From positions 1-64,000 of the forward strand of contig DAOUEL010000031.1 of NCBI GenBank assembly GCA_034430595.1: DNA of 64,000 nucleotides, in the 5' to 3' direction. Each line of letters begins with the position of its first letter. Position 1 is the first letter of the stretch. The notes under the pieces were generated by a model. The model saw only the letters and a program-made list of their open reading frames with translations, made no database searches and had not been told where the DNA came from. A program made the translations under genes and the position numbers. Positions 32,052 to 40,874 of the stretch are shown in pieces. The stretch is from E44-bin32 sp034430595 (GTDB lineage: Bacteria > Chloroflexota > Anaerolineae > Anaerolineales > E44-bin32).

Positions 32052-34340
32052 ATGTCACGGTATATTGCTACTCGTGCCATCAAGGGAGCGAACGCCATCG
32101 TCGCCGAAGCCAGGGCGCTGTACGAGCGCGCCCTGGAGGAAAAAGGTCCCGATACCGCTGTCGCTTTCCCAAACACCGCCTATTACCTGCCGGTCATCCT
32201 GGGCATGCTTGGGCACGAAGTGACGAAGATCAGCGATCTCGAACTTGTTCTCAATCACGCGCTCACACTGGTCCATTCGGTACCCGATAAAACGCTCTGG
32301 ACGCCCTACCTGGGCGAGACGCTCGACAGCGGCATGGCCACGCTGTTGGCTGAAGAGGTAATCGAAGCTATCCGCTTTGCCTACCTCGAGGAACCGCAGC
32401 CCTACCGCGGCCTGGAGCTCACCGGCGCCACTTCCTTCACCAGCCCGGACGGGAACGGCGGAGGAGAGCACGCCAACGGTCACCTGAACGGGCCAATCGA
32501 CGACATCCAACTGCGCTCGTGGGGCATCCAGCTCGTCGATGGACGCATGCCTGGTTTTGCCGCCATCGTCGGCGCGGCCCACTCGAACGAAGCGGCCGTC
32601 GCCATCGTGCGTGAGCTCCAGCAGCGCAACATCCTCACCTTCCTCGTCGGCAATGTCAACGGACGTTCGATCATCGATCAGTTGGTTGAAGAGGGTGTCG
32701 AGATGGGGTATGACACCTACATCGTGCCCTTCAGCAAGGACACGATTGGCGCCATCTACCCGCTTGGCTTTGCCACACGCTCGGCGCTGACCTTCGGCGG
32801 CTTGAAAGGCGGCCAATGGCGCGATATCTTGCTCTACAACAAGAACCGCGTCTTCGCATTTGTACTCGCTCTGGGCGAGGTCGACGACCTGAAGTACGCC
32901 ACTGCTGCGGGAGCAATCTCCTACGGGTTCCCGGTCCTGGCTGACACGGTGATCCCTGAGATCCTGCCAACAGGCGTAACGCAATACGAACACGTGATTT
33001 CTATGCCCTGGAACGAAATCCAGGGCGAAACCGAGGCCGAGAAAGCCCGTAAACTGATCCAGAAAGCGATTGAAGTACGCGGCGTCAAAGTCAAGATCTC
33101 CGAAGTGCCCATTCCGGTCCCCTACGGGTCGGCTTTCGAAGGCGAGGTCGTACGCAAGGCCGACATGCGGGTCGAGTTCGGCGGCAAGTACAGCCGCGCT
33201 TTCGAATACCTGACGATGGCCGATATGGAGGAAGTTGAAGACGGCAAGATCGAACTCGTTGGACCGGACTTCTCCGAGGTCGAAGACCAGGGATCGATGG
33301 ATCTTGGCCTGGTGATTAAAGTCGCCGGACGAAAGATGGAGAAGGACTTCGAGCCGGTTCTCGAACGCCAGATCCACTACTTCATCAACGGTGCCTCCGG
33401 TATCCAGCACATCGGCCAACGCGATATCACCTGGATCCGTATCAGTAAGGCCGCAGTGGAAAAAGGCTTTAACTTGAAGCACTTTGGTGACATCCTGCAT
33501 GCCCGCTTCCATGATGACTTCGGCAGCATTGTTGACAAAGTTGAAGTCCAGATCATCACCGATCCCAAGCTGCACGAGGAATGGCTTGCAAATGCGCGTG
33601 CAGCTTACGAGGAACGCAACGAACGTATAGGTTCAATGACCGACACCAGCGTCGAGGAGTTCTATTCCTGCACGCTGTGCCAATCCTTCGCACCTGACCA
33701 CGTCTGCATCGTCAGCCCAGAGCGCCTCGGTCTGTGCGGGGCATACAACTGGCTCGACTGTAAAGCCTCACATCAGATCAATCCCACTGGGCCCAACCAG
33801 CCGATCAAAAAAGGCGAAAACACCGACCCCGTCAAGGGTTACTTCACCGGCGTGAACGAATTCGCCGGCACCGCCTCCCATGGCACCGTGACCGATGTCT
33901 CGATGTACTCAATCATGGAGAACCCGATGACGGCCTGCGGCTGTTTCGAATGCATCGCCATGCTCATCCCTGAGGCGAACGGGATCATGATCGTCAGCCG
34001 CGAGGATACGAGCATGACGCCGGCCGGCATGACCTTCTCAACGTTGGCCGGGATGGCCGGCGGCGGGTTGCAGACCCCGGGCGTCATGGGACACGGCAAG
34101 TTTTATATACTCAGCCCGAAATTCATCTCAGCCGACGGCGGCTTCAAGCGCGTGGTCTGGATGTCATCTGTACTCAAGCAGCAAATGGCTGAGGCGCTCC
34201 AGTCCGTCGCCGAACGCGAGGGCGACCCGGATTTGATCGAGAAGATCGCCGACGAGACTATCTGCACTGATGTAGAAGGCCTGCTGGCGTATCTTACCGA
34301 AAAGGGACACCCAGCCCTCGAGATGGCTTCGATGTTCTAA
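32052..34340 (+). CDS. acsB: Acetyl-CoA synthase, CODH/ACS complex subunit
   Basis: This 762-residue enzyme joins CO, a methyl group from the corrinoid protein and CoA at the Ni-Ni-Fe-S A-cluster. The A-cluster ligands are intact: CTLC at about residues 540-543, then Cys after 8 and after 9 further residues (CTLCQSFAPDHVCIVSPERL, then GLC), and CGCFEC near residue 636. This is the same spacing as in Moorella AcsB. The N-terminal CODH-contacting domain spans about residues 1-310. A Gly/His/Asn-rich segment at residues about 130-149 (including GNGGGEHANGH) looks like an inserted flexible linker and makes the protein slightly longer than usual. The ribosome-binding site is GGGAGG. It lies 14 bases after cooS. 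Confidence 0.97.
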   Translation: MSRYIATRAIKGANAIVAEARALYERALEEKGPDTAVAFPNTAYYLPVILGMLGHEVTKISDLELVLNHALTLVHSVPDKTLWTPYLGETLDSGMATLLAEEVIEAIRFAYLEEPQPYRGLELTGATSFTSPDGNGGGEHANGHLNGPIDDIQLRSWGIQLVDGRMPGFAAIVGAAHSNEAAVAIVRELQQRNILTFLVGNVNGRSIIDQLVEEGVEMGYDTYIVPFSKDTIGAIYPLGFATRSALTFGGLKGGQWRDILLYNKNRVFAFVLALGEVDDLKYATAAGAISYGFPVLADTVIPEILPTGVTQYEHVISMPWNEIQGETEAEKARKLIQKAIEVRGVKVKISEVPIPVPYGSAFEGEVVRKADMRVEFGGKYSRAFEYLTMADMEEVEDGKIELVGPDFSEVEDQGSMDLGLVIKVAGRKMEKDFEPVLERQIHYFINGASGIQHIGQRDITWIRISKAAVEKGFNLKHFGDILHARFHDDFGSIVDKVEVQIITDPKLHEEWLANARAAYEERNERIGSMTDTSVEEFYSCTLCQSFAPDHVCIVSPERLGLCGAYNWLDCKASHQINPTGPNQPIKKGENTDPVKGYFTGVNEFAGTASHGTVTDVSMYSIMENPMTACGCFECIAMLIPEANGIMIVSREDTSMTPAGMTFSTLAGMAGGGLQTPGVMGHGKFYILSPKFISADGGFKRVVWMSSVLKQQMAEALQSVAEREGDPDLIEKIADETICTDVEGLLAYLTEKGHPALEMASMF

Positions 34341-34414
34341 AACCCGAATGCCACCGTCCAGACAACCGGCCGGTGGCACAGGTTTTTATGGAAATGATGG
34401 AGGAAACCAATCCC

Positions 34415-35380
34415 ATGACGATCGAAATCCCCAAGGAAAAATGGTCTGGGCGCGTGCGTGAGGTCACGCTCGGCGCGACCGCCGACGAAGGTGGCACCCG
34501 CAGCCGGACGCTGACTGTCGGTGGTGAGTCAGCCATGCCGTATCTCTATTTTGAAGGTGAGATTCCCCACTCGCCGGCACTGGCGCTGGAAATTCACGAC
34601 CGCAAACCGGATGACTGGTCTCCGCTCCTGCTGGAAGCCTGGGGGGACGCCGCCGAAGATCCGGCCACCTGGGCAAAGGCTGCCGAAGAGGCTGGCGCCG
34701 ATCTGATCTATCTTTCGCTCAGCCTTACAACAGCGGCAGGCGAAAAGAATACGGCAGAGAATGCCCGCTCTGTGGTGCGTTCTGTGCTCAATGCCAGCAG
34801 TTTGCCGCTGGCCGTGGTTGGAACTGGCCAGGCTGAGGCCGATAACGAGCTGATGGTAGCCGTCGCAGAAGAAGGCGTCGGCGAGCGGCTGCTGCTCGGG
34901 ATCTGCGAGGATAAGAACTACCGCACGATCGTCGCCGCCGCGCTGGCGCACAAGCACCTGGTTCAGTCCCGCACCCCGATGGATGTCAATCTCTCAAAAC
35001 AGATGATCATCCTGATCAACGACATGGGCATGCCGCTCGAGCGCATTATCATGGACCCCACCACCGGAGCCCTGGGCTACGGAATCGAGTACGGCTATTC
35101 GGTGATGGAGCGTCTGCGCCTGGCCGCGCTGCAGGGCGACAGCATGACCCAGCAGCCGATGCTGGTTACGCCGGGCGAGGAAGCCTGGAAGGTCAAAGAG
35201 GCCAAGGTCGGCGAGGGTGTACCTGAAGAATGGGGTGATTGGGAAAAGCGCGCCCTCAATTGGGAAGCGATAACGGCCACCTCACTTATCCACTCGGGTG
35301 CGGACATCATTGTGCTCCGGCATCCAGAGACATTAAAGCGGGTCCGGGCGGTTGTTGACGCCCTGACCAATGGCGCGTGA
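34415..35380 (+). CDS. acsD: Corrinoid/iron-sulfur protein small subunit (CODH/ACS delta)
   Basis: This 321-residue TIM-barrel protein pairs with AcsC to form the corrinoid/iron-sulfur protein that carries the methyl group to acetyl-CoA synthase. Typical stretches are IEIPKEKWSGRVREVTLGAT at the N-terminus, GADLIYLSLSL near residue 100, LSKQMIILINDMGMPLERIIMDPTTGALGYGIEY near residues 195-228 and SLIHSGADIIVLRHPETLKRV near 290-310. The ATG at 34415 follows GGAGG by about 10 bases; an in-frame GTG at 34373 adds 14 residues. It is followed after 16 bases by acsC. The gene order acsB-acsD-acsC has D before C. Confidence 0.94.
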   Translation: MTIEIPKEKWSGRVREVTLGATADEGGTRSRTLTVGGESAMPYLYFEGEIPHSPALALEIHDRKPDDWSPLLLEAWGDAAEDPATWAKAAEEAGADLIYLSLSLTTAAGEKNTAENARSVVRSVLNASSLPLAVVGTGQAEADNELMVAVAEEGVGERLLLGICEDKNYRTIVAAALAHKHLVQSRTPMDVNLSKQMIILINDMGMPLERIIMDPTTGALGYGIEYGYSVMERLRLAALQGDSMTQQPMLVTPGEEAWKVKEAKVGEGVPEEWGDWEKRALNWEAITATSLIHSGADIIVLRHPETLKRVRAVVDALTNGA

Positions 35381-35396
35381 GGTGGGGAGGTAGGAC

Positions 35397-36746
35397 ATGG
35401 CACTTTCTGGACTAGAAATCTATAAGCTGCTCCCGCAGACCAATTGTAAGGAATGCGGATACCCGACCTGCCTGGCCTTCGCCATGAAGCTGGCTGCCAA
35501 ACAGGCCGAATTGAAAGACTGCCCCTACGTAAGCGAGGAAGCAGCCGCAAAACTCGAAGCTGCGTCAGCCCCGCCCATCCGCCTGATTGAACTTCAAGGC
35601 AGTGATGGCAAGCTGGCTGTCGGGAACGAGACGGTGCTCTTCCGGCATGAAAAAACCTTTTACCACAAACCTGGGCTCTTCCTGCGCGTCGCCGACACGC
35701 TTGACGCTGCCGCAGCGAAGGAGATGGTCACGCAAGCCGACGCATTTCACGTCGACTACGTCGGCATCGACCTGCACCTGGACGGGTTTGCTGTGGAAGC
35801 GGCATCCGGCGATGCGGGCAAGTACGCTGCCGCGGTCGGTGCGGTGCGGGAGGGGACCAAACTGCCCCTGATCCTGATCGCATCCGATCCCGGGCTCGCG
35901 AAAGCCGGCCTGGAGGTCGCTGGTGGGCGTCCTCTGCTCTACGCCGCCGATGCCGAAAACTGGCAGGCGATGGGCGAGCTCGCTAAAAGCGCCAACGTGC
36001 CGCTGGCGGTGCGTGCAGACGGTCCGGATGCGCTGAATGACCTGACGGAAAAACTGAAGAGCCTTGGCCTGGAAGACCTGGTGCTCGATCCGAGCACGGC
36101 GGGATACAAGCAGGACCTGGCCAACTACACGACGCTGCGCCGCCTGGCGATTAAGAAGAATATGCGCTCGCTCGGCTTCCCGATCATCAGCTTCCCGGGC
36201 AGACTCGACGCGAGCGACGAGACCCTGCTCGCAGCCCAGTACATCGCCAAGTACAGCGGCCTGGTCGTACTCGACCACTTCGATCCGGCTACGGCGTACG
36301 CGCTGCTCGTCCTGCGCGAAAACATCTATACCGATCCACAAAAACCGATCCAGGTCCAACCAGGAATCTACGAGATCAACAATCCCGATCCAAACGCACC
36401 GCTGTTTGTGACAACCAACTTCTCGATTACCTACTTCTCCGTTGCAAACGAGGTCGAAGGGTCTGGTTGGCCTGGCTGGCTGCTTGTCACCGACGCCGAG
36501 GGGATGAGCGTGCTAACAGCCTGGGCCGCCGGAAAGTTCGACGCCGAGCGCATCGCCAAGGATGTGAAAGCCTTTGGCGTGGAGGAGAAGCTTGCCCATA
36601 AGAAGCTGATCCTGCCCGGTCATGTTTCCGTTCTCTCGGGCGAGCTGGAGGAAGAACTGCCCGGCTGGGAGATCATGGTCGGCCCGCGTGAGGCGGTCGA
36701 TATCCCAACTTATCTGAAGACAATGTGGTCAAACGGGGGCGGATAA
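35397..36746 (+). CDS. acsC: Corrinoid/iron-sulfur protein large subunit (CODH/ACS gamma)
   Basis: This 449-residue protein binds a low-potential 4Fe-4S cluster at its N-terminus (NCKECGYPTCLAFAMKL and ELKDC at about residues 16-43) and the cobamide in its C-terminal domain. The middle TIM barrel includes FHVDYVGIDLHLDGF near residue 117 and DLVLDPSTAGYKQDLANYT near 230. The C-terminal part includes LLVTDAEGMSVLTAWAAGKF near 362-381, LILPGHVSVLSGELEEELPGW and a GPREA motif near residue 430. Together with AcsD it accepts a methyl group from AcsE and donates it to AcsB. The four-cysteine small gene follows after 20 bases. Confidence 0.95.
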   Translation: MALSGLEIYKLLPQTNCKECGYPTCLAFAMKLAAKQAELKDCPYVSEEAAAKLEAASAPPIRLIELQGSDGKLAVGNETVLFRHEKTFYHKPGLFLRVADTLDAAAAKEMVTQADAFHVDYVGIDLHLDGFAVEAASGDAGKYAAAVGAVREGTKLPLILIASDPGLAKAGLEVAGGRPLLYAADAENWQAMGELAKSANVPLAVRADGPDALNDLTEKLKSLGLEDLVLDPSTAGYKQDLANYTTLRRLAIKKNMRSLGFPIISFPGRLDASDETLLAAQYIAKYSGLVVLDHFDPATAYALLVLRENIYTDPQKPIQVQPGIYEINNPDPNAPLFVTTNFSITYFSVANEVEGSGWPGWLLVTDAEGMSVLTAWAAGKFDAERIAKDVKAFGVEEKLAHKKLILPGHVSVLSGELEEELPGWEIMVGPREAVDIPTYLKTMWSNGGG

Positions 36747-36766
36747 GCCCTGGGAGGAGTGCAGCG

Positions 36767-37033
36767 ATGACGGTACGAGTTTCACGGCTACCGAAGGACC
36801 CGTATCTGGGCTATGACGCGCAGCAGGTCGCCCGCACTGCGGCCGCCTGCTTGCAGTGCCTGCCTCCGGCTCCCTGCACGCTTGCCTGCAGTCGAAGCGC
36901 TGACATCCCACAGGTTATGCGCCTGGCCGGCCAGGCGGCATGCGAAGGGCTTGCGCTTACGCGCTGGTTCTGGGATGAAGAACGCGTTGAGGCAGCACGC
37001 GTCACTGACGCCATCAGCGACTCCTATAATTAA
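36767..37033 (+). CDS. 88-residue four-cysteine Fe-S protein resembling the GltD/DPYD N-terminal domain
   Basis: This small protein carries AAACLQCLPPAPCTLACSRSADIPQVM at about residues 23-49 in two halves: CLQC, then PC and AC, followed by the DIP motif. That is the pattern of the Fer4_20 domain at the N-terminus of glutamate synthase small subunits and dihydropyrimidine dehydrogenase (C-x2-C-x4-C-x3-C, DIP). Here it stands alone, with no flavin domain and only one set of four cysteines, so one 4Fe-4S cluster is likely. GGGAGGAG lies 7-8 bases before the ATG at 36767. It is placed between acsC and the corrinoid reactivator, suggesting electron delivery for Co(II) to Co(I) reduction. That role is inference. 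Confidence 0.7.
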   Translation: MTVRVSRLPKDPYLGYDAQQVARTAAACLQCLPPAPCTLACSRSADIPQVMRLAGQAACEGLALTRWFWDEERVEAARVTDAISDSYN

Positions 37034-37092
37034 CATCAGCACCGGCGCGGGTTCGGTTTCACAACCAACCCGCGCCGGTCCGGTACAGGGAT

Positions 37093-39033
37093 TTGGCATC
37101 ACATAAGGTAACGATTCAACCTGCAAATATCAGCCTCGAGGTGCCAACCGGTACGCTCGTCTCCGATGCTGCCCGACTGGCGGGTCTTGAGATTGCCCAG
37201 CCATGCGGCGGCCAGGGGCGCTGCGGCCGTTGTGCGGTGCATATCGAGGCGGGCGGGGTCCGCCGCAGGTCGACGATCCGCCTCTCAGCCGACGATCTCG
37301 CTTCCGGTTGGGCTTTAGCCTGCCAGGCCGTGATCGAAGGTGACGCCAGCATCACCATCCCTGAGCAGGAACGGATCGAACGCAGGTTGGTCACCGAGCA
37401 GACGGCGCGCAAAGTCGAAGCTCCATTTGTTTATGATCCGGCGGTGATGCAGTCCTTGCAGTCGATCCAACTGACGCTCGAACCACCTACCCTGGATGAC
37501 TATCGCGACGACCTGACCCGGCTGCAGAATGGCCTGGCGAGCGTGGGTTTCGCACCGGTTCAGGTGCCCCTGCCCGTGCTGCGCGGTTTGGGTTCCGCAC
37601 TGCGAGCAAGCGACTGGTCACCACACGTGCTGCTCGACTGTGAGAGACCCGAAGGCGGGCCGGCCCGCCTGATGCAGGTCAGCGCTTCCCCGATCGAGCC
37701 GATCGGACTCGCATTGGACATCGGCACCACGACGGTCACCGCCTACCTGGTTGACCTGGTCAGCGGGCAGGTGAAGGCTTCAGCGGCCGAATACAACGGT
37801 CAGATCGCTCGCGGTGAAGATGTGATCTCACGCATCATCTTTGCCAGCAAGGGAGACGGTCTAGCGGAGCTCAGCCGGCTCATCCGCGAGACCTTTTCGA
37901 CGCTGCTTGAACGCCTGCAGCGCCGGACGGGGGTCGCACCGGATGCAATCCATAAGCTGACCGTCGCTGGTAATACGACCATGATGCACCTCTTCCTGGG
38001 CATCCCCCCAGAGACCATCCGCCTGACACCATACATTCCTGCGGCTAATCAGCCGCCACCGTACCTGGCGGGTGAACTGGGGCTGCCCATCCACCCCCTG
38101 GCCCCGGTAGATTTCCTGCCCGGCGTGGCATCGTACGTCGGCGCGGACATCAGCGCCGGAGTTCTCGCCTCCGGACTCGCGGACAGCGAGGCACTGACCC
38201 TCTTCATCGACGTCGGAACCAATGGGGAGATCGTGCTCGGCACGCGGGACTGGTTGTTGACCTGTGCTTGCTCAGCCGGGCCGGCTTTCGAAGGGGCCGG
38301 GGTGGTGGATGGTATGCGCGCTATGGAAGGCGCGATCGAAGAAATGTGGGTGCATTCGAAGACCTTCGAGCCCACCTACCGGGTGATTGGAGGCGGCGCG
38401 CCGCGCGGTCTGTGCGGCTCGGGCTTGATCTCGGCCCTGGCTGAATTGTTCGTGACGGGGGTGATCGACCGCGGCGGAAATGTCAAGCTCGACCTTGACA
38501 CGCCGCGTGTGCGCATGGGCGAGCATGGAGCCGAGTATGTCATCGCCTGGGCCGATGAAACCGAGACCGGCCGCGATATCACACTGACCAAGGTCGATGT
38601 CGATAATTTGATGCGGGCCAAAGCTGCCATTTACGCCGGATACAGCGTCCTGGCAGGTGGCGTGGGCGTCGACCTGGCTGACGTGCAGCAAGTGCTGGTA
38701 GGCGGCTCCTTTGGTAAATACATCAACGTCGAAAACGCAATCAAGATCGGATTGCTGCCCGATCTGCCCTGGGATCGTTTTCACTTCCTGGGCAACACCT
38801 CCGTCCTGGGCGCCTTCATGGCGCTGCTTTCGCGTGATGCCCGAACCCAGGTCCGGGCGATGGCCGAGCGCATGACCTATGTCGAACTTTCGGCCGATAA
38901 CTCATTCTTCGACGCGTTCACTGCGGCACTTTTCCTGCCTCACACCGAAATCAGCCGCTTTCCAAGTGTGGCTGAAATCTGGGACCACCAGGATGACAGC
39001 AAGCCGGTCGGAGAAACTTTAAGTCAGCAATAA
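37093..39033 (+). CDS. RACo-type reductive activator of the corrinoid/iron-sulfur protein
   Basis: This 646-residue protein rescues inactive Co(II) cobamide by ATP-driven reduction. The N-terminus is a 2Fe-2S ferredoxin domain with PCGGQGRCGRCAVHI at about residues 36-50 and the fourth Cys in ALACQAVIE. A linker spans about 100-200. The C-terminal ASKHA (DUF4445) ATPase begins at GLALDIGTTTVTAYLVDL near residue 205 and includes VAGNTTMMHLFLGI near 292, TLFIDVGTNGEIVLG near 370, RGLCGSGLISALAELF near 435 and QVLVGGSFGKYINVENAIKIGLLP near 535. The start appears to be a TTG at 37093 with AGGGA immediately upstream, an unusual arrangement. It follows the mini-ferredoxin gene by 59 bases. Confidence 0.9.
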   Translation: MASHKVTIQPANISLEVPTGTLVSDAARLAGLEIAQPCGGQGRCGRCAVHIEAGGVRRRSTIRLSADDLASGWALACQAVIEGDASITIPEQERIERRLVTEQTARKVEAPFVYDPAVMQSLQSIQLTLEPPTLDDYRDDLTRLQNGLASVGFAPVQVPLPVLRGLGSALRASDWSPHVLLDCERPEGGPARLMQVSASPIEPIGLALDIGTTTVTAYLVDLVSGQVKASAAEYNGQIARGEDVISRIIFASKGDGLAELSRLIRETFSTLLERLQRRTGVAPDAIHKLTVAGNTTMMHLFLGIPPETIRLTPYIPAANQPPPYLAGELGLPIHPLAPVDFLPGVASYVGADISAGVLASGLADSEALTLFIDVGTNGEIVLGTRDWLLTCACSAGPAFEGAGVVDGMRAMEGAIEEMWVHSKTFEPTYRVIGGGAPRGLCGSGLISALAELFVTGVIDRGGNVKLDLDTPRVRMGEHGAEYVIAWADETETGRDITLTKVDVDNLMRAKAAIYAGYSVLAGGVGVDLADVQQVLVGGSFGKYINVENAIKIGLLPDLPWDRFHFLGNTSVLGAFMALLSRDARTQVRAMAERMTYVELSADNSFFDAFTAALFLPHTEISRFPSVAEIWDHQDDSKPVGETLSQQ

Positions 39034-39060
39034 CAAGCATTGGTAGAGGAGCTGGTATCC

Positions 39061-39828
39061 ATGACGAAGACGATCGCACTGGCAGGAAAAGGTGGCACCG
39101 GGAAGACAACCGTTGCCGCGCTCCTGATTCAATCCTTGCTGCGGCGGGTTTCAGGGCCGCTGCTGGCAATCGATGCCGACCCAGCCACCAACCTGCACCT
39201 GGCACTGGGGCTGGAGATGCCAACCACCGTGGGCGAGGTGCGCGAGACGATGGCAACCGAAGCACAGCCAGGACAGCTCGGTGTGAGCATCAGCCGCCAC
39301 GACTACCTGACGCACGAGGTGCAGATGGCGCTTGAGGAGGGCGACCAGGTCGACCTGCTGGCCATGGGCCGGCCGGAAGGCCAGGGCTGCTACTGTGCAG
39401 CCAACCACCTGCTCCGCACCATCATCGATGACATGGGCCGGCATTACCCATATGTCGTGATTGATAATGAGGCCGGCATGGAGCACATCAGCCGGCGGAC
39501 AACGCGTGACGTTGACCTGCTGCTGATCGTTTCCGACCCGACGCTGCGGGGGTTGAAAGCTGCCGGCAGCATTCTCGAAATGTCACATGATATTGGCGTC
39601 AACGTTCTCAACCGCTGGCTGATTCTGAACCGGGTGACCGGCGATCTGCCGGAACCATTGCAAGCCGCGGTCGATGAGCTTGATATCGAAATTGGCGCAA
39701 TCATACCGGCTGATCCACGCGTGAATGAGCTCGACGCGGTTGGCGAGCCGCTCATCAAGCTCAACGGGGATTCTCCCGCCGCGCGTGTCATTGAAGAGCT
39801 GACGCAATCGATCCTGAGCACGATTTAG
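39061..39828 (+). CDS. cooC: CooC/AcsF-type nickel-insertion ATPase
   Basis: This 255-residue MinD-like ATPase has a deviant Walker A AGKGGTGKTTVAALL at about residues 7-21, the switch LLAIDADPATNLHLALG near residues 36-52, and GRPEGQGCYCAANHLLR near residue 105. The last contains the CxC motif through which CooC dimers bind nickel. IDNEAGMEHISRRTT near residue 138 completes the Walker B-like region. It loads nickel into CODH and/or ACS using ATP. GAGGAG lies 9 bases before the ATG at 39061; an alternative start at 39040 adds 7 residues. Located between the RACo gene and acsE, it supports a complete maturation set in the operon. Confidence 0.93.
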   Translation: MTKTIALAGKGGTGKTTVAALLIQSLLRRVSGPLLAIDADPATNLHLALGLEMPTTVGEVRETMATEAQPGQLGVSISRHDYLTHEVQMALEEGDQVDLLAMGRPEGQGCYCAANHLLRTIIDDMGRHYPYVVIDNEAGMEHISRRTTRDVDLLLIVSDPTLRGLKAAGSILEMSHDIGVNVLNRWLILNRVTGDLPEPLQAAVDELDIEIGAIIPADPRVNELDAVGEPLIKLNGDSPAARVIEELTQSILSTI

Positions 39829-39867
39829 AATGCGCCTCCCCACGCGGAGGCGCCGAGGAGAGGATCC

Positions 39868-40791
39868 ATGTACAAGATCGGGGAAAACATCCATATCATT
39901 TCACCACGTGTTAAGGAGGCGCTGAGCGAGCGGGACGGGGCATTCTTCGTCGAACTGGCGCGCAAGCAGAAGGCGGCCGGCGCTGACGCGATCGACCTGA
40001 ACATCGGACCGCGTAAAAAGGACGGCCCAGAGGTTGTCGAATGGCTGGTGGACTGCATGCAGGAAGCCGTGCCTGGAATGACAATCTCCTTCGACACCAC
40101 CAACCTTCCGGCAATCGAGGTCGGCTTGAAGCGCTGGGGCTCAAATGCCATTATCAACAGCACCTCAGCCGAGGAAGAGCGGCTAGCAAACGTCCCGCCA
40201 GTCGCTGCCAAGTACGGCGCGAAGCTGATCGCCCTTTGCATGGAGAAGAGCGGCATCCCGGTCAGCGCCGACGCGCGCGTGGCGATTGCCATGGAGAAAC
40301 TCATCCCACGTGCTGAGGAAGTCGGCATGCCGATTGAGAACCTGCTCGTCGACCCGCTCATACTCACCGTCTCTGGCTGCCAAGAATACGTGCCGGAAGC
40401 GATCGAAACGGTACGCATGCTGAAGATGGTCGCCGATCCGCCGCCGATGACGGTCGTCGGACTCTCCAACGTGTCGAACGCGGTACCGAACGAGATGCGC
40501 CCACTGCTGAACCGAGTCTATATGGCCATGCTCATGGCTGCCGGTCTCGATGCCGCGATTCTCGATCCGCTGGACACCGAATTGATGGATGTGATTGAGA
40601 CCGTCCAGACACGTGACGATAGCACACCGGTCAAGGCGCTCTACCTGAAACTGCATGACGCCGTCGCGGCGATGGAGGAGCTGCAGCCTGACCAGGTTGA
40701 CATGTCCGATCCCGAACAGGCTGCAATCTGGAAATCGGTTCAGGTGCTGTTGAACAAGGTGATCTATACTGACTCCTACCTGCAGTTCTGA
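39868..40791 (+). CDS. acsE: Methyltetrahydrofolate:corrinoid/iron-sulfur protein methyltransferase
   Basis: This 307-residue pterin-binding TIM barrel transfers the methyl group of methyl-tetrahydrofolate to the Co(I) corrinoid of AcsCD. Motifs are IGENIHIISPRVKEAL at the N-terminus, GADAIDLNIGPRKKDGPEVVEWL near residues 38-60, ISFDTTNLPAIEVGL near 73-87, IINSTSAEEERL near 95, LLVDPLILTVSGCQEY near 156-171 and VVGLSNVSNAVPNE near 197-210, with the substrate-orienting Asn. GGAGAGGATCC precedes the ATG. It is the last gene of the operon; an intrinsic terminator follows 8 bases after the stop. Confidence 0.96.
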   Translation: MYKIGENIHIISPRVKEALSERDGAFFVELARKQKAAGADAIDLNIGPRKKDGPEVVEWLVDCMQEAVPGMTISFDTTNLPAIEVGLKRWGSNAIINSTSAEEERLANVPPVAAKYGAKLIALCMEKSGIPVSADARVAIAMEKLIPRAEEVGMPIENLLVDPLILTVSGCQEYVPEAIETVRMLKMVADPPPMTVVGLSNVSNAVPNEMRPLLNRVYMAMLMAAGLDAAILDPLDTELMDVIETVQTRDDSTPVKALYLKLHDAVAAMEELQPDQVDMSDPEQAAIWKSVQVLLNKVIYTDSYLQF

Positions 40792-40799
40792 CCGAAGCG

Positions 40800-40827
40800 G
40801 GCCTCGAAAATTTCGAGGCCTTTTTTT
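40800..40827 (+). terminator. Intrinsic terminator closing the CODH/ACS operon
   Basis: A perfect 10-bp stem (GGCCTCGAAA / TTTCGAGGCC) with a one-base loop, or 8 bp with a short loop, is followed by seven T residues. It starts 8 bases after the acsE stop codon. Confidence 0.95.
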
Positions 40828-40874
40828 ATCCGATTAGTGCGGCATCAATTGCCGGACTGAAGGAGGAAATGCCC

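Noticed and set aside
32055..33575. 506-codon minus-strand frame opposite acsB
   Set aside because: High-GC coding sequence opens the antisense frame; acsB on the plus strand is unmistakable.
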